Shown: positions 1 through 6,971, counted from the stretch's first letter. The stretch: 25,240 nucleotides of DNA from Syntrophomonas sp. UBA4911 (GCA_002398105.1 DHCD01000059.1:39842-65081); one strand, 5' to 3'. Numbers and translations are program-made. The notes: generated by a model not told the origin, from the letters alone.

Positions 1-299
1 CCATTGACGGATACACTTAAGGCGGAGAGGCGGTCAATTAAAGTATTGGAGAAGCTGAAATGCAACCGCAGAACACAGGTGGATACTTCTCCTCCGGCAG
101 GCATAAAAAGCCAATAAGATACGGCGTTTTGGGGCATATTTAAGGTTTGCTCCGTTTGGATAAAGGGGATGGCGTAGGTCTGCTGCGCTTCAATCGTGGC
201 CGGAGGCGTCTGAGCAAAAGCTCTTGCCGGCAACAGCAGAAAAATTATGATACTCCAAAGGATTGCCTTTTTTATCTGCGCATAAGATGTATTCCTCAT
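1..299 (-). CDS. BcsB-like cellulose/exopolysaccharide synthase subunit, N-terminal part
   Basis: This reading frame starts with ATG at 297-299 and runs off the left edge of the window, so only about 99 residues are visible. A GGGAGG ribosome binding site lies 5 bases before the ATG. Residues 1-29 form a signal peptide (basic start, hydrophobic IIIFLLLP, cleavage likely after AFA). The following stretch resembles the beginning of BcsB: a repeat-like segment with SYWLFMPAGGE, then LRLHFSFSNTLI and LSALSVSVNG. This matches the family pattern of a beta-sandwich with Leu-rich strands followed by 'hSp.Li...S.L.v.vNg'. BcsB proteins sit outside the membrane and guide a nascent polysaccharide from its synthase. 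The gene begins 35 bp after the stop of the glycosyltransferase at 335-2572, so the two are very probably one operon. The family call is from recognised pattern only; the rest of the protein is outside the window. Confidence 0.72.
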   Translation of the reverse strand, partial: MRNTSYAQIKKAILWSIIIFLLLPARAFAQTPPATIEAQQTYAIPFIQTEQTLNMPQNAVSYWLFMPAGGEVSTCVLRLHFSFSNTLIDRLSALSVSVN

Positions 300-334
300 A
301 GTTTCCTCCCTGTTTTACCTTAATACCGCCAGAT

Positions 335-2572
335 CTAGCCCGAGCCGGACCTGGCAGCCTGGTAGACGGTATCGTGTTCCGCCGTTGTCAGGCCGTGAGA
401 TGTTTTCTCCCAATAAAAAGGCTTGCTTATTAATTGGAACAAAGCCTTATAGGCGGCCACACTCATTAAAACCCAGTACAGCGGGGACAGCAAAGCATAT
501 TTTATTATACCGTAGGAAAAAGGCTGTCTTTTTTCCAGCGCAGATTGGCGGATAACCCAATACATCCCTACCGCATTGGTATAGATGAACATAAAATTGC
601 CAAAAAACATCAGAAAACAAGAGATATAATAGAGCACTCCCGGGAACAAAGCCTGTATCCACCCAGCCTCAGTCAAACACCACAATATCAGGAGCAGCCA
701 AAAAATCGGATTTACCAAGGGCAGGAGCGGGGTGCCCAGCATCATGGCCTGATAGCCGATAAAGCCTTTCAACCCGCAGGCTTTATATAATTGGACCGGG
801 TGGCGCATATGTACCAGCCAGGTTTGCATATATCCTTTAAGCCAGCGGGATCTTTGTCTGATCCAGTTATCTATTCTGGAGTTGGCTTCTTCCCAGGTGC
901 GGGAATCAATAATGGCAGTCTTATATCCCTTTTTGAAAAGCCGGATCCCCAAATCGGCGTCTTCGGTAACATTGAAAGGATCCCAGGCGCCTACTTCCCT
1001 TAAAAAATCAATTTTAAAATGATTGGAGGTTCCGCCCAAAGGGATAGGGGTTTTAATCTGCATGATGCCTACCAGCAGCAATTCGAACCACATGCTGTAT
1101 TCCTGGGTGAAAAGCCGGGTCAGAGTATTTTGCCGGCTGTTGAAATAATTCAGCTTGCTTTGGACGCACACATAACTGGGCGGCAATTTTTTAAAGGCCA
1201 GATAAACCTTTTTCAGCTGATCTGCTTCAGGGCGGTCTTCCGCGTCATAAATCACGGCATATTCGCCTCGGGCTTTGATCAGTCCGTAATTGCACGCTTT
1301 GGGTTTGGTTTGCGGCTGGGAAGCAGGCACGATCATCGGGGTGAAAAAATGGGGCAAGTCCATATCTTTTACGACCGCAATCGTTTCCACATCGTCTTCT
1401 TCCAGCAATATGCAGACATCCAGCTTGTATTGAGGATAATCCAAATTTTGAATATTGCGGATTAAATCCCGGATCACTTCCTTTTCTTTATACACCGGAA
1501 CCAGGATCGTATAGACCGGCAGATCTTTTTCATCTATTCCGGCCAATTCCTCCGCACTGAAACGAAGCTGAGTGTCCCTATTTAAGCCTTTAAACACAAT
1601 GTATAACTTTAAGACGGTCATGACGGCATAGAGGGCCTGAACAAAAATATTGATAATGAACAAGGCGGCGCTATAATTCAATAGAAACAAGTCCAACAGT
1701 ACGATGCCGATGGCAATTAAAATTATGCTCTGGGTTTTGGAAAAGGTCACGATTGCCGAGTTTTCCGGCTGTTCGTCATACAATTGGAATATGCTTTCCT
1801 CCGCCTGTTGGCGCCCGTAAACTATTTCCCAAAGGTTTTCGATCTCGGTCATAGTGGTTAGAACTTGCCGGACCGGCCGATCCAGATAACTCTCAATTTC
1901 ACGTTCGGCCTCCGGGCTGAGGATTTCGTTAACCGCAAGTAAATAGGCGTCCGGACGCCGGTTAATCAAAATGGCATTGTATTTAAGCGCCACCTCATAA
2001 GGAATCTGCTCCGTAATCTGCATTTCTGACTGCAGGCCTATCCGTCCGATATTATGCTGCATGGCCAGATAACGGCAGAGTATTTCCGGAGTAATATAGC
2101 GTAAAAACAACAAAATATCTCCCAGCCGTCCTCCGCTTTTCTGCTGCAGACGGATAGCCTCCTGAAGCTGCTCGGCGGTTATCTCCCGGTTCTGCACCAG
2201 CATTTGCCCCAGGGTCAGCCTGGGTTTGTCATGGGCAGCAAGAAAATCGGCCAAGACCTCAGGCTGTATATAGCCTAAAAAAACCAGAATATTGCCTAAA
2301 CGGTCTCCGTTTTGCTCTTGAAAGCGCAATGCCGTATTTAATTGAGCCGGCGTAATAAGTTCGGCCTGCAGCAGCCGTTCACCCAGCCGGGAAAATTGAC
2401 TGTTGGCGATGAATTCCGTAAAATCCGGTAAAGAAATGAATCCATTTTCAACCAGAATGTTCCCCAGCACTCCACCCCTTTGCTTCTGCAGCTGCAGAGC
2501 GGTTTTCAGTTGTTCCGGGGTAATATATCCTTGCTGCAGCAAGGTTTCTCCAATTCGGCTCCCCTCGTACAT
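335..2572 (-). CDS. Membrane glycosyltransferase family 2 with three N-terminal MshEN (c-di-GMP-binding type) modules
   Basis: A 745-residue processive glycosyltransferase, probably synthesising an extracellular polysaccharide. Residues 5-172 hold six copies of the half-motif R-[LI]-G-x-x-L-x5-I-x4-L-x3-[LI]-x-x-Q (starting near 6, 34, 62, 90, 118 and 148), which pair into three MshEN modules of about 57 residues. Residues 173-253 resemble the second half of a GspE N-terminal domain. Two membrane helices follow (about 279-297 and 300-328), then the GT2 domain with VPVYKE (359-364), DAED (443-446), TED (536-538) and the QxxRW motif at 573-577, and C-terminal helices (about 607-715). MshEN domains in MshE and in the phage N4 receptor protein NfrB bind c-di-GMP. 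Here they precede the catalytic domain rather than following it as in NfrB. Start ATG at 2570-2572 has AGAGG upstream. The next gene encodes a BcsB-like partner. Function in polysaccharide synthesis is strongly supported; c-di-GMP control is inferred. Confidence 0.9.
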   Translation of the reverse strand: MYEGSRIGETLLQQGYITPEQLKTALQLQKQRGGVLGNILVENGFISLPDFTEFIANSQFSRLGERLLQAELITPAQLNTALRFQEQNGDRLGNILVFLGYIQPEVLADFLAAHDKPRLTLGQMLVQNREITAEQLQEAIRLQQKSGGRLGDILLFLRYITPEILCRYLAMQHNIGRIGLQSEMQITEQIPYEVALKYNAILINRRPDAYLLAVNEILSPEAEREIESYLDRPVRQVLTTMTEIENLWEIVYGRQQAEESIFQLYDEQPENSAIVTFSKTQSIILIAIGIVLLDLFLLNYSAALFIINIFVQALYAVMTVLKLYIVFKGLNRDTQLRFSAEELAGIDEKDLPVYTILVPVYKEKEVIRDLIRNIQNLDYPQYKLDVCILLEEDDVETIAVVKDMDLPHFFTPMIVPASQPQTKPKACNYGLIKARGEYAVIYDAEDRPEADQLKKVYLAFKKLPPSYVCVQSKLNYFNSRQNTLTRLFTQEYSMWFELLLVGIMQIKTPIPLGGTSNHFKIDFLREVGAWDPFNVTEDADLGIRLFKKGYKTAIIDSRTWEEANSRIDNWIRQRSRWLKGYMQTWLVHMRHPVQLYKACGLKGFIGYQAMMLGTPLLPLVNPIFWLLLILWCLTEAGWIQALFPGVLYYISCFLMFFGNFMFIYTNAVGMYWVIRQSALEKRQPFSYGIIKYALLSPLYWVLMSVAAYKALFQLISKPFYWEKTSHGLTTAEHDTVYQAARSGSG

Positions 2573-2857
2573 AGATAGCTGACCTCTCGTTTAAACCCAA
2601 ATGACAAGCATACATTATGATGCAGACTATAGACACTGAATCTATTGCTGCAATCCTCAAATCTGCTTTGCAATTGACTGCAGGCCAATACCATTCACCT
2701 CGTCTGGCACCCCCATGCGGTATCCGCTAGTTCCAGGGAAACATTCATACAGCATCAGACCGGCCTGAAATTTTTCACATGTAAAGAAATTATTTCAGAA
2801 GGGTATGAGTTGAAATTATGACAAATTTCGTCATGGCTGCCTCAAATATATAAACAG

Positions 2858-2881
2858 AATATAACAATATATTGTTATATT
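2858..2881. promoter_or_regulatory. 24-bp perfect AT-rich palindrome, candidate operator
   Basis: The sequence AATATAACAATA is followed directly by its exact reverse complement. A perfect 24-bp palindrome without a spacer is more typical of a dimeric repressor site than of an RNA hairpin. It lies in the middle of the divergent region, about 285 bp from the GT start on the minus strand and about 270 bp from the GT-C gene on the plus strand. A second, shorter inverted repeat lies at 2818-2834. The cognate regulator is unknown. Confidence 0.45.
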
Positions 2882-2912
2882 GTCAAAGTGTTATCGCCAA
2901 TTAGCTTAACCG

Positions 2913-3086
2913 ATGCTGCAGAATCTTTGGCTTTCGCAGTTAGAGTTCCCACCGGGTTTTTCCAGTCAACGGCTTGCATTGGATTATTCCGCTCCAAGCA
3001 AGTATGCTGTCATCAATATGATGGATATTTATGGTATTGCGGATATACAATACCCATTTTCCATAGATTTGTTGCTTGACAGTTAA
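2913..3086 (+). pseudogene. Short reading frame, possible tail of a decayed gene
   Basis: The frame starting at ATG 2913 gives 57 residues ending in MMDIYGIADIQYPFSIDLLL and a TAA at 3084-3086. The composition of the second half is protein-like (alternating hydrophobic and acidic residues, few rare residues). There is no ribosome binding site before the ATG, and the frame is closed by a stop only two codons upstream. The stop codon sits at the base of a terminator-like hairpin (3085-3122), as expected for the true end of a gene. I do not recognise the family. It could equally be chance. Confidence 0.25.
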
Positions 3087-3122
3087 CCTCAATTGACGAA
3101 AATAGAATCAGTTGAGGTTTTT
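3085..3122 (+). terminator. Terminator-like hairpin upstream of the GT-C gene
   Basis: AACCTCAATTGA at 3085-3096 pairs with TCAGTTGAGGTT at 3108-3119 over 12 bp with a single U-G wobble. The loop is 11 nt and a short T run follows. It could terminate the reading frame that ends at 3086, or act as an attenuator or operator in the leader of the gene starting at 3154, because a TTGACA hexamer lies immediately upstream at 3076-3081. Confidence 0.5.
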
Positions 3123-3153
3123 GGAAATTGACTTTACGGATAGGAGCAAAGTA

Positions 3154-4710
3154 ATGAACCACGCAGAGCAAATGAGCCCGGCCAGGAGTACTATGCTCAC
3201 AATATTTTTGATTGTTTTCGGCTTGGAAATGATCGGGGGCGTTTATGTAGGCTACTTTAAAGACCTGAGAATGGTGGATGCCTTTGCCAGAACGGCCAAT
3301 GCTTTCTATGTATTATTTGTAGATCCTCCCCGCTTTGCTTCTATCGGTTTGATCTGGAATCCCCTGCCCAGTATTACACAACTGCCTTTCGTGGTCCTGG
3401 CCGGGATATGGAAGCCCCTGGTTACCCACGGAATTGCAGCCGCCGTCGCCACTTCTTTATTTGCCGCCGGCAGTGCGGTCATCTTATTCCGGACTTTTTG
3501 CCGCTTCAATATCGACAAAAAATTCATAGCCATTTTACTCACGCTCTATCTGTCCCATCCCTTTATTTTTTATTACGGCTTTAATGGTATGAGCGAGGGA
3601 TTTTTTTTCTTTTTTATGATTTATGCGGTTTCCTACATGACTTTATGGATCAGTGAAGGATCCCCGGATTATATCATACATATGGCCTTTGCCCTGGCGT
3701 TGGCATTTTTTTGCCGCTATGAGGCGATTCCTTTGGCGGCGGCCTTAGGGATCGGGGTGCTGATTGTTATTTTTTTCAGTCCCCGGGAGAAAAAATTTAT
3801 TCCGGTAAACGACCGGAAAGAAAAGTATTTTTACGCGGAAGGAACCGCGCTTATACTTTATACCCCCTTTGTTTTTTCCATTTTCTTATGGATCCTTTTT
3901 AATTGGGTTATTTCCGGCAATCCCTTGTACTTTGCCAATTCCTCTTATTCTAATTCTTCTTATCAAACCATAAGTCCTATGTCTACCACCGCTCCCTGGG
4001 AAAGCCTGGTATATGCAGCCGGCAAATTGACTTCTTTCATTCCGCTTTTTATAGGCATAGTAGCGGTGAGAATTATGAATCGCCGTTTATTTAAATATGA
4101 TTTTTATGTTTTATTATCCCTGGTTTTAGCCATGCTCGGTTTTCATTATGCAATGCTGATTACCGGCTCCTCCTGGGGCTGGCTGCGCTTTTTTTCCTAT
4201 GTCCTGCCGATCGCTTTTGCCTGGTTGCCCTATGAGCTTGCTCAGCCGGCCAAGGATCAATTTACGCGAAAACTTACGCCCATTATTCTTATAGTCTCCT
4301 TAACGATATCATGGGGAGCCGCTTGTAACGTTTTGGCTGATCCTCAGAAATCGCTGGAAGAACACAGCTTAAATAATACAACTGATGAAAGCCGGCGGAT
4401 TGCTGGTTACATCAATGACAATCTTGTTGATTCCAAACTACTTACCGACTCTTTTGCTACGGGAGAAATTCTGGTCAATCTCAACAGCATGTCCAATGTG
4501 ATAACCAGCGCCAGCCTGGATTTTTCTGATATAATAGAAAATCCCCGCAAGTATGAGATCGAATATATTTTACTGACCGATCCCCAGCTAAGGACCGGCG
4601 CTTTAGACGCCCTTAATCAGCAATACCCCGGCCTGTACAGCGGACAAGAAGATTGGTGTGCACAAGAGAAGGTCTTTGAAAGCTTCAAGCTTTTCAAAGT
4701 CATCTATTAG
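3154..4710 (+). CDS. Integral membrane GT-C-type glycosyltransferase (ArnT/PMT-like), 518 aa
   Basis: A polytopic membrane protein with about ten hydrophobic segments from residue 15 to about 390, followed by a soluble C-terminal domain of about 120 residues. The long periplasm-type loop after the first helix (FKDLRMVDAFARTANAFY...) and the dense Phe-rich helices match GT-C fold transferases that use polyprenyl-phosphate sugars; the exact family is not certain. I chose ATG 3154 because AGGAG lies 7 bases upstream. The frame is open back to a TTG at 3112, but that codon sits inside the hairpin and has no ribosome binding site. The gene is followed after 118 bp by a DPM1-GtrA fusion, which is the expected source of a polyprenyl-phosphate-linked sugar donor, so the two probably act in one glycosylation pathway at the cell surface. 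Acceptor and sugar are unknown. Confidence 0.75.
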   Translation: MNHAEQMSPARSTMLTIFLIVFGLEMIGGVYVGYFKDLRMVDAFARTANAFYVLFVDPPRFASIGLIWNPLPSITQLPFVVLAGIWKPLVTHGIAAAVATSLFAAGSAVILFRTFCRFNIDKKFIAILLTLYLSHPFIFYYGFNGMSEGFFFFFMIYAVSYMTLWISEGSPDYIIHMAFALALAFFCRYEAIPLAAALGIGVLIVIFFSPREKKFIPVNDRKEKYFYAEGTALILYTPFVFSIFLWILFNWVISGNPLYFANSSYSNSSYQTISPMSTTAPWESLVYAAGKLTSFIPLFIGIVAVRIMNRRLFKYDFYVLLSLVLAMLGFHYAMLITGSSWGWLRFFSYVLPIAFAWLPYELAQPAKDQFTRKLTPIILIVSLTISWGAACNVLADPQKSLEEHSLNNTTDESRRIAGYINDNLVDSKLLTDSFATGEILVNLNSMSNVITSASLDFSDIIENPRKYEIEYILLTDPQLRTGALDALNQQYPGLYSGQEDWCAQEKVFESFKLFKVIY

Positions 4711-4828
4711 CTGACCTTTCGGGTTGGTTTAGCGGCGGGGAACAGGCCGGCTTGGTTAAAGTTTTTCCTAAAGACAAGCTGTCAGGAAGCGATAAGCAAT
4801 ATAAAGCAGACCAGTTGGAGGCGTGTTT

Positions 4829-5944
4829 ATGTTATCAGTGGTTATCCCGGTATTTAATGAAAAAGACAATATCAGAGAACTGATTAGGCGTATCGAAAAT
4901 ACCTTGATAAACCGGGAATATGAAATTATCTTTATGGATGACAGTACGGATGATACGCCCCAGGTCATTGCCGGGCTGGCCGCAGGTAAAAAAGGCATCA
5001 GACTTATTCACCGGGATCATGCCAGGGGCTTGGTTTCCGCAGTGGTTGAGGGATTCGGGCAGGCCCGGGGAGATATTCTGGCCGTGATGGATGGGGATTT
5101 GCAGCATCCCCCTGAATTATTGAAAAAAATGCTGGTTGAAATTGAGCAGGGCGCGGATATTGTGGTTCCCAGCAGGTTTATTCAAGGCGGCAGCGACGGA
5201 GGTCTAAATCCATTAAGGAAACTGGCCTCGGCCACCGCCCGTTATGGGGGAAAATTTCTTTTGCACAGCCTGCGCCCCATTTCAGATCCGACCGGCGGGA
5301 TCTTTATGCTGAGAAAAGAAGTACTGCGGGATAAACGACTGGATCCGGTGGGATGGAAAATATTAATGGAAATATTGGTATTGGGTAATTATCATGTTTT
5401 GACTGAAATTCCCTATCGTTTCGACCTACGAAATGCAGGTCAGTCTAAATTCAGCTTTAAAGTACAACTGCAGTATTTATACCATTTGCTGAAACTGCTC
5501 AAACGCAGCCCCTCTGACCGGCGATTTTACGTATTTTGTCTCATCGGCGGTTCCGGCGTGCTGGTGGATATGCTGGTGTTTGCCTGGCTTAATTCCTGCT
5601 ATCCGGTTTTAAATGTGAATGGCAGGGCGGTCGTCTCTGCGCTGGCGGCTATGACTTCTAATTTTGCCCTGAATAATTTTTTTACCTGGGGCGACCAGTT
5701 GCCCCGCCGCTCCCGTTGGAATATTGTTTTTTCCCGCTTCGGCAAATACTTAATCGCATCCTCCTTGGGAATATTGGTGAAAAGCCTTATTTTATTTTTC
5801 GCCTATAACGTTTTAGGGGTGAACAAATACCTCGCCAATTTGGCAGGGATTATCTGTGCCAGTTTTAATAATTATGCCTTGAGCAAATGGTGGGTATGGG
5901 GAAACGCCGACCATGGTCCGGTTATTTACCGCAGATCCGTGTAA
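4829..5944 (+). CDS. Polyprenyl-phosphate glycosyltransferase: DPM1-like GT2 domain fused to GtrA domain
   Basis: A 371-residue protein that should transfer a sugar from a nucleotide donor to undecaprenyl phosphate and help move the product across the membrane. Residues 1-225 are a GT2 domain with VVIPVFNE (4-11), the acidic pair at 37-38, DGD at 88-90 (metal/nucleotide site), and the dolichol-phosphate-mannose-synthase segments DPTGGIFMLR (153-162) and GQSKFSF (204-210). Residues 234-358 are a four-helix GtrA domain with the typical NFALNNFFTW and NNYALSKWWVW segments. ATG 4829 is preferred over the in-frame GTG at 4823 because the TTGGAGG ribosome binding site is 7 bases from the ATG but only 1 base from the GTG. 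It lies downstream of the GT-C gene and is probably co-transcribed with it. Confidence 0.9.
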   Translation: MLSVVIPVFNEKDNIRELIRRIENTLINREYEIIFMDDSTDDTPQVIAGLAAGKKGIRLIHRDHARGLVSAVVEGFGQARGDILAVMDGDLQHPPELLKKMLVEIEQGADIVVPSRFIQGGSDGGLNPLRKLASATARYGGKFLLHSLRPISDPTGGIFMLRKEVLRDKRLDPVGWKILMEILVLGNYHVLTEIPYRFDLRNAGQSKFSFKVQLQYLYHLLKLLKRSPSDRRFYVFCLIGGSGVLVDMLVFAWLNSCYPVLNVNGRAVVSALAAMTSNFALNNFFTWGDQLPRRSRWNIVFSRFGKYLIASSLGILVKSLILFFAYNVLGVNKYLANLAGIICASFNNYALSKWWVWGNADHGPVIYRRSV

Positions 5945-6011
5945 GCCAAAACTTTCCCTTGGAATAGATTTTGCCTGGGGAACGCTCCATCTTCATATTA
6001 CTATACGAACA

Positions 6012-6560
6012 TTAAACACCAGGTGGCAGCTTATCTTCCATCAGACCGCGAAGATTTATCGTGTTTCCGTCCACAGCAAATGTGCCGTCCCCATTGGCGT
6101 GGAATGTTCGGCGTTCTTTTCGCTCCTGATCAATCCAGGCACGTACTCCCTGCAAAACAAAAATGTTTTGAGGTTCCAGATAGTCAATCACGCGGCACTC
6201 CAAGCAGGCAAGGCACTCGGAAATCAGCGGAGCTTGCACATCAGTCGCCGGTAATGCAGTAAGGCCAAATTTTTGAAACTTGTCCACCTCTGCGCCGGAG
6301 CAACTTCCGATACCGACTACCTTTTCCGCCAGATCAATCGTCGGAATTGCAAGCACGCATTCTTTGGTATGCCTAAGAGCCTGGAATGAATAATTCCAGG
6401 GACCGGTTGTCAGGGCAATCTTCGGGGTAAAATCCATCACCATATGCCATGAGATGGTCATGATATTGTTCCGGCCTTTATCGTTCGTAGTAACCAGAAT
6501 CACAGGCCCCGGCTCAATCAGCATGAACGCTTTTTCAATCGGCAATGCTGTCGTTAACAT
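6012..6560 (-). CDS. Flavin reductase-like FMN-binding protein (flavoredoxin type)
   Basis: An 182-residue cytoplasmic flavoprotein of the flavin-reductase-like domain family. Recognisable features are the start PVILVTTNDKGRNNIMTISW, the strand-turn LTTGPWNYSFQALRHTKECVLAIP, and the GIGSCSGAEVDKFQKFGL segment, all usual for the split-barrel FMN-binding fold. Clostridial members reduce flavins or small substrates; no specific substrate can be read here. I chose ATG at 6558-6560, which has AAGGCGGTG 6 bases upstream. An in-frame ATG at 6605 would add 15 residues translated from a repeated element (6582-6930) and is less likely. The gene converges with the GtrA fusion gene, leaving 67 bp between stops, and its upstream region has been replaced or abutted by the repeat. 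Confidence 0.85.
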   Translation of the reverse strand: MLTTALPIEKAFMLIEPGPVILVTTNDKGRNNIMTISWHMVMDFTPKIALTTGPWNYSFQALRHTKECVLAIPTIDLAEKVVGIGSCSGAEVDKFQKFGLTALPATDVQAPLISECLACLECRVIDYLEPQNIFVLQGVRAWIDQERKERRTFHANGDGTFAVDGNTINLRGLMEDKLPPGV

Positions 6561-6631
6561 ATTGCCCACCGCCTTCTTTATTGTCTTTGGTATACTTCCA
6601 TTCAAGATTTGCAGGAGACCACTTAAAGGGA

Positions 6632-6660
6632 TTGTTAGGGTGCTTTTCTTATGGCATAAT
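6632..6660 (+). promoter_or_regulatory. Promoter of the small toxin gene
   Basis: TTGTTA at 6632-6637 and CATAAT at 6655-6660 are separated by exactly 17 bp, giving a predicted start near 6667. The transcript would carry the complementary 5' leader and the sequestered ribosome binding site of the toxin. In the degraded second copy the -35 region is altered to a G-rich sequence while the -10 is kept. Confidence 0.6.
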
Positions 6661-6679
6661 ATGCTAAAATAATTTCATA

Positions 6680-6725
6680 GGAGTTGCCGTTTGGCGGTTA
6701 GGTCACTTTCCCGAGAGGGGAGGTG
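6680..6725 (+). other. Toxin mRNA leader with sequestered ribosome binding site and pairing to the 3' end
   Basis: CACTTTCCC (6704-6712) pairs with GGGGAGGTG (6717-6725) around a GAGA loop, with two G-U pairs, so the toxin ribosome binding site is buried. Upstream, GGAGTTGCCG (6680-6689) is the exact complement of CGGCAACTCC at 6871-6880, and GGCGGTTAGGTC (6693-6704) complements GACCTACCGCC at 6850-6860 with one bulge. Such 5'-3' closure of the full-length mRNA is a known feature of type I toxin messages, in which translation needs 3' processing. Confidence 0.65.
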
Positions 6726-6731
6726 ATGTTT

Positions 6732-6812
6732 ATGATTACTTGGACGGAGCTTTTTGGTTTCGGACTTTTAATTGTAGGAATCATTTCCTTATGTCCTAAA
6801 CATAAGAAATGA
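6732..6812 (+). CDS. Small hydrophobic type I toxin candidate (holin-like toxin type), 26 aa
   Basis: The 26-residue product has a short N terminus with Trp and Glu (MITWTELFGF), one membrane helix (FGLLIVGIISL) and a basic tail (PKHKK). This is the layout of the 'putative holin-like toxin' peptides of Firmicutes, which depolarise or damage the cell membrane. ATG 6732 is preferred because GGAGG lies 8 bases upstream; an in-frame ATG at 6726 would start 2 bases after it. The ribosome binding site is locked in a hairpin, the 5' leader pairs with the 3' end, and a promoter faces the gene from the opposite strand downstream. The gene is missing from the otherwise similar repeat at 22054-22281. 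Family assignment rests on size, layout and context rather than on an alignment. Confidence 0.7.
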   Translation: MITWTELFGFGLLIVGIISLCPKHKK

Positions 6813-6888
6813 AACCAGGCCGCCAGTGAAGGCGGCCCAACATAGTTAGGACCTACCGCCGTAGCAAAAGCGGCAACTCCTTTTAATT
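6800..6888 (-). ncRNA. Predicted antisense antitoxin RNA
   Basis: A minus-strand promoter at 6895-6923 would start an RNA near 6888 that overlaps the 3' untranslated part and the last codons of the toxin gene, in the manner of TxpA/RatA-type loci. It would contain a perfect 7-bp GC stem, GGCCGCC-6-GGCGGCC (6818-6837), which may act as a bidirectional terminator. The 3' end is approximate because no clear U tract follows the stem on this strand. Confidence 0.5.
6818..6837. terminator. GC-rich hairpin at the toxin 3' end
   Basis: GGCCGCC (6818-6824), loop AGTGAA, GGCGGCC (6831-6837). The stem is perfect, starts 6 bases after the toxin stop codon and is fully conserved in the second copy (22171-22190), although the toxin gene is gone there. 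It lacks a strong U run on either strand, so it may stabilise the RNAs and serve as the pairing core between toxin message and antitoxin. Confidence 0.55.
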
Positions 6889-6894
6889 AATTAT

Positions 6895-6923
6895 ATCGTA
6901 ACATGACGCTTTTTATCCGTCAA
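6895..6923 (-). promoter_or_regulatory. Promoter of the antisense antitoxin RNA
   Basis: Read on the minus strand, TTGACG (6918-6923) and TACGAT (6895-6900) are 17 bp apart. The same region exists in the second repeat copy, where the -35 has changed to TCGACG. Confidence 0.55.
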
Positions 6924-6929
6924 ATAAAG

Positions 6930-6961
6930 CCCGCACCCGGTTAAGAATACGCCCCTCAAAC
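6930..6961 (-). pseudogene. tRNA-Leu gene fragment (anticodon loop to T stem)
   Basis: These 32 bp match the complete tRNA-Leu(GAG) gene at 22579-22610 with a single difference. On the minus strand the piece starts next to the anticodon loop, includes the GAG anticodon and variable arm, and stops in the 5' half of the T stem. It cannot make a tRNA. It is fused on one side to the toxin-antitoxin repeat and lies only 10 bp beyond the stop codon of the DUF2207 gene. It looks like a recombination scar or attachment-site remnant. Confidence 0.85.
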
Positions 6962-6971
6962 TTTTTATGGT

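Larger units (their letters stand above)
2573..3153. other. Divergent intergenic region, 581 bp
   Basis: This stretch separates the minus-strand polysaccharide operon from the plus-strand glycosyltransferase genes. It contains an inverted repeat ATGAC-7-GTCAT at 2818-2834, a 24-bp palindrome at 2858-2881, a possible degraded reading frame at 2913-3086, and a terminator-like hairpin at 3085-3122 that overlaps a TTGACA -35-like hexamer at 3076-3081. The part transcribed upstream of the MshEN-GT gene (roughly 2573-2800) includes nested complementary segments such as GCGG-ATA-CCGC near 2726-2736. These could fold into a structured leader, but I do not recognise a known riboswitch class. No convincing full promoter could be assigned for either direction. 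Confidence 0.5.
6582..6961 (+). repeat. Direct repeat copy 1: toxin-antitoxin unit plus tRNA-Leu fragment
   Basis: Two segments of this stretch recur near the other end of the window in the same orientation. The left segment (about 6582-6674) matches about 22054-22143 starting at TGTCTTTGGTATACT. The right segment (about 6793-6930) matches about 22144-22281, including ACATAAGAAATGAAACCAGG and the AACATGACGCTTTTTATCCG stretch. Copy 1 contains an extra 118 bp in the middle, which is the toxin gene and its leader. It continues directly into a 32-bp piece of a tRNA-Leu gene (6930-6961), while copy 2 is separated from the complete tRNA gene by about 0.3 kb. Confidence 0.9.

Noticed and set aside
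545..1465. Plus-strand open frames opposite the MshEN-GT gene
   Set aside because: The minus strand encodes clear catalytic motifs throughout; the plus frames have no family pattern or ribosome site.
2573..2800. Possible c-di-GMP riboswitch upstream of the MshEN glycosyltransferase
   Set aside because: The leader has local complementary segments, but neither the GEMM-I nor the GEMM-II conserved core could be recognised.
3112..3153. Longer N terminus of the GT-C protein from TTG 3112
   Set aside because: The codon lies inside the 3' arm of a hairpin without ribosome site, and ATG 3154 has AGGAG at ideal distance.
6561..6605. N-terminal extension of the flavin-reductase-like protein
   Set aside because: It is translated from the left end of the repeated element and has no ribosome site, whereas ATG 6560 fits the family start.
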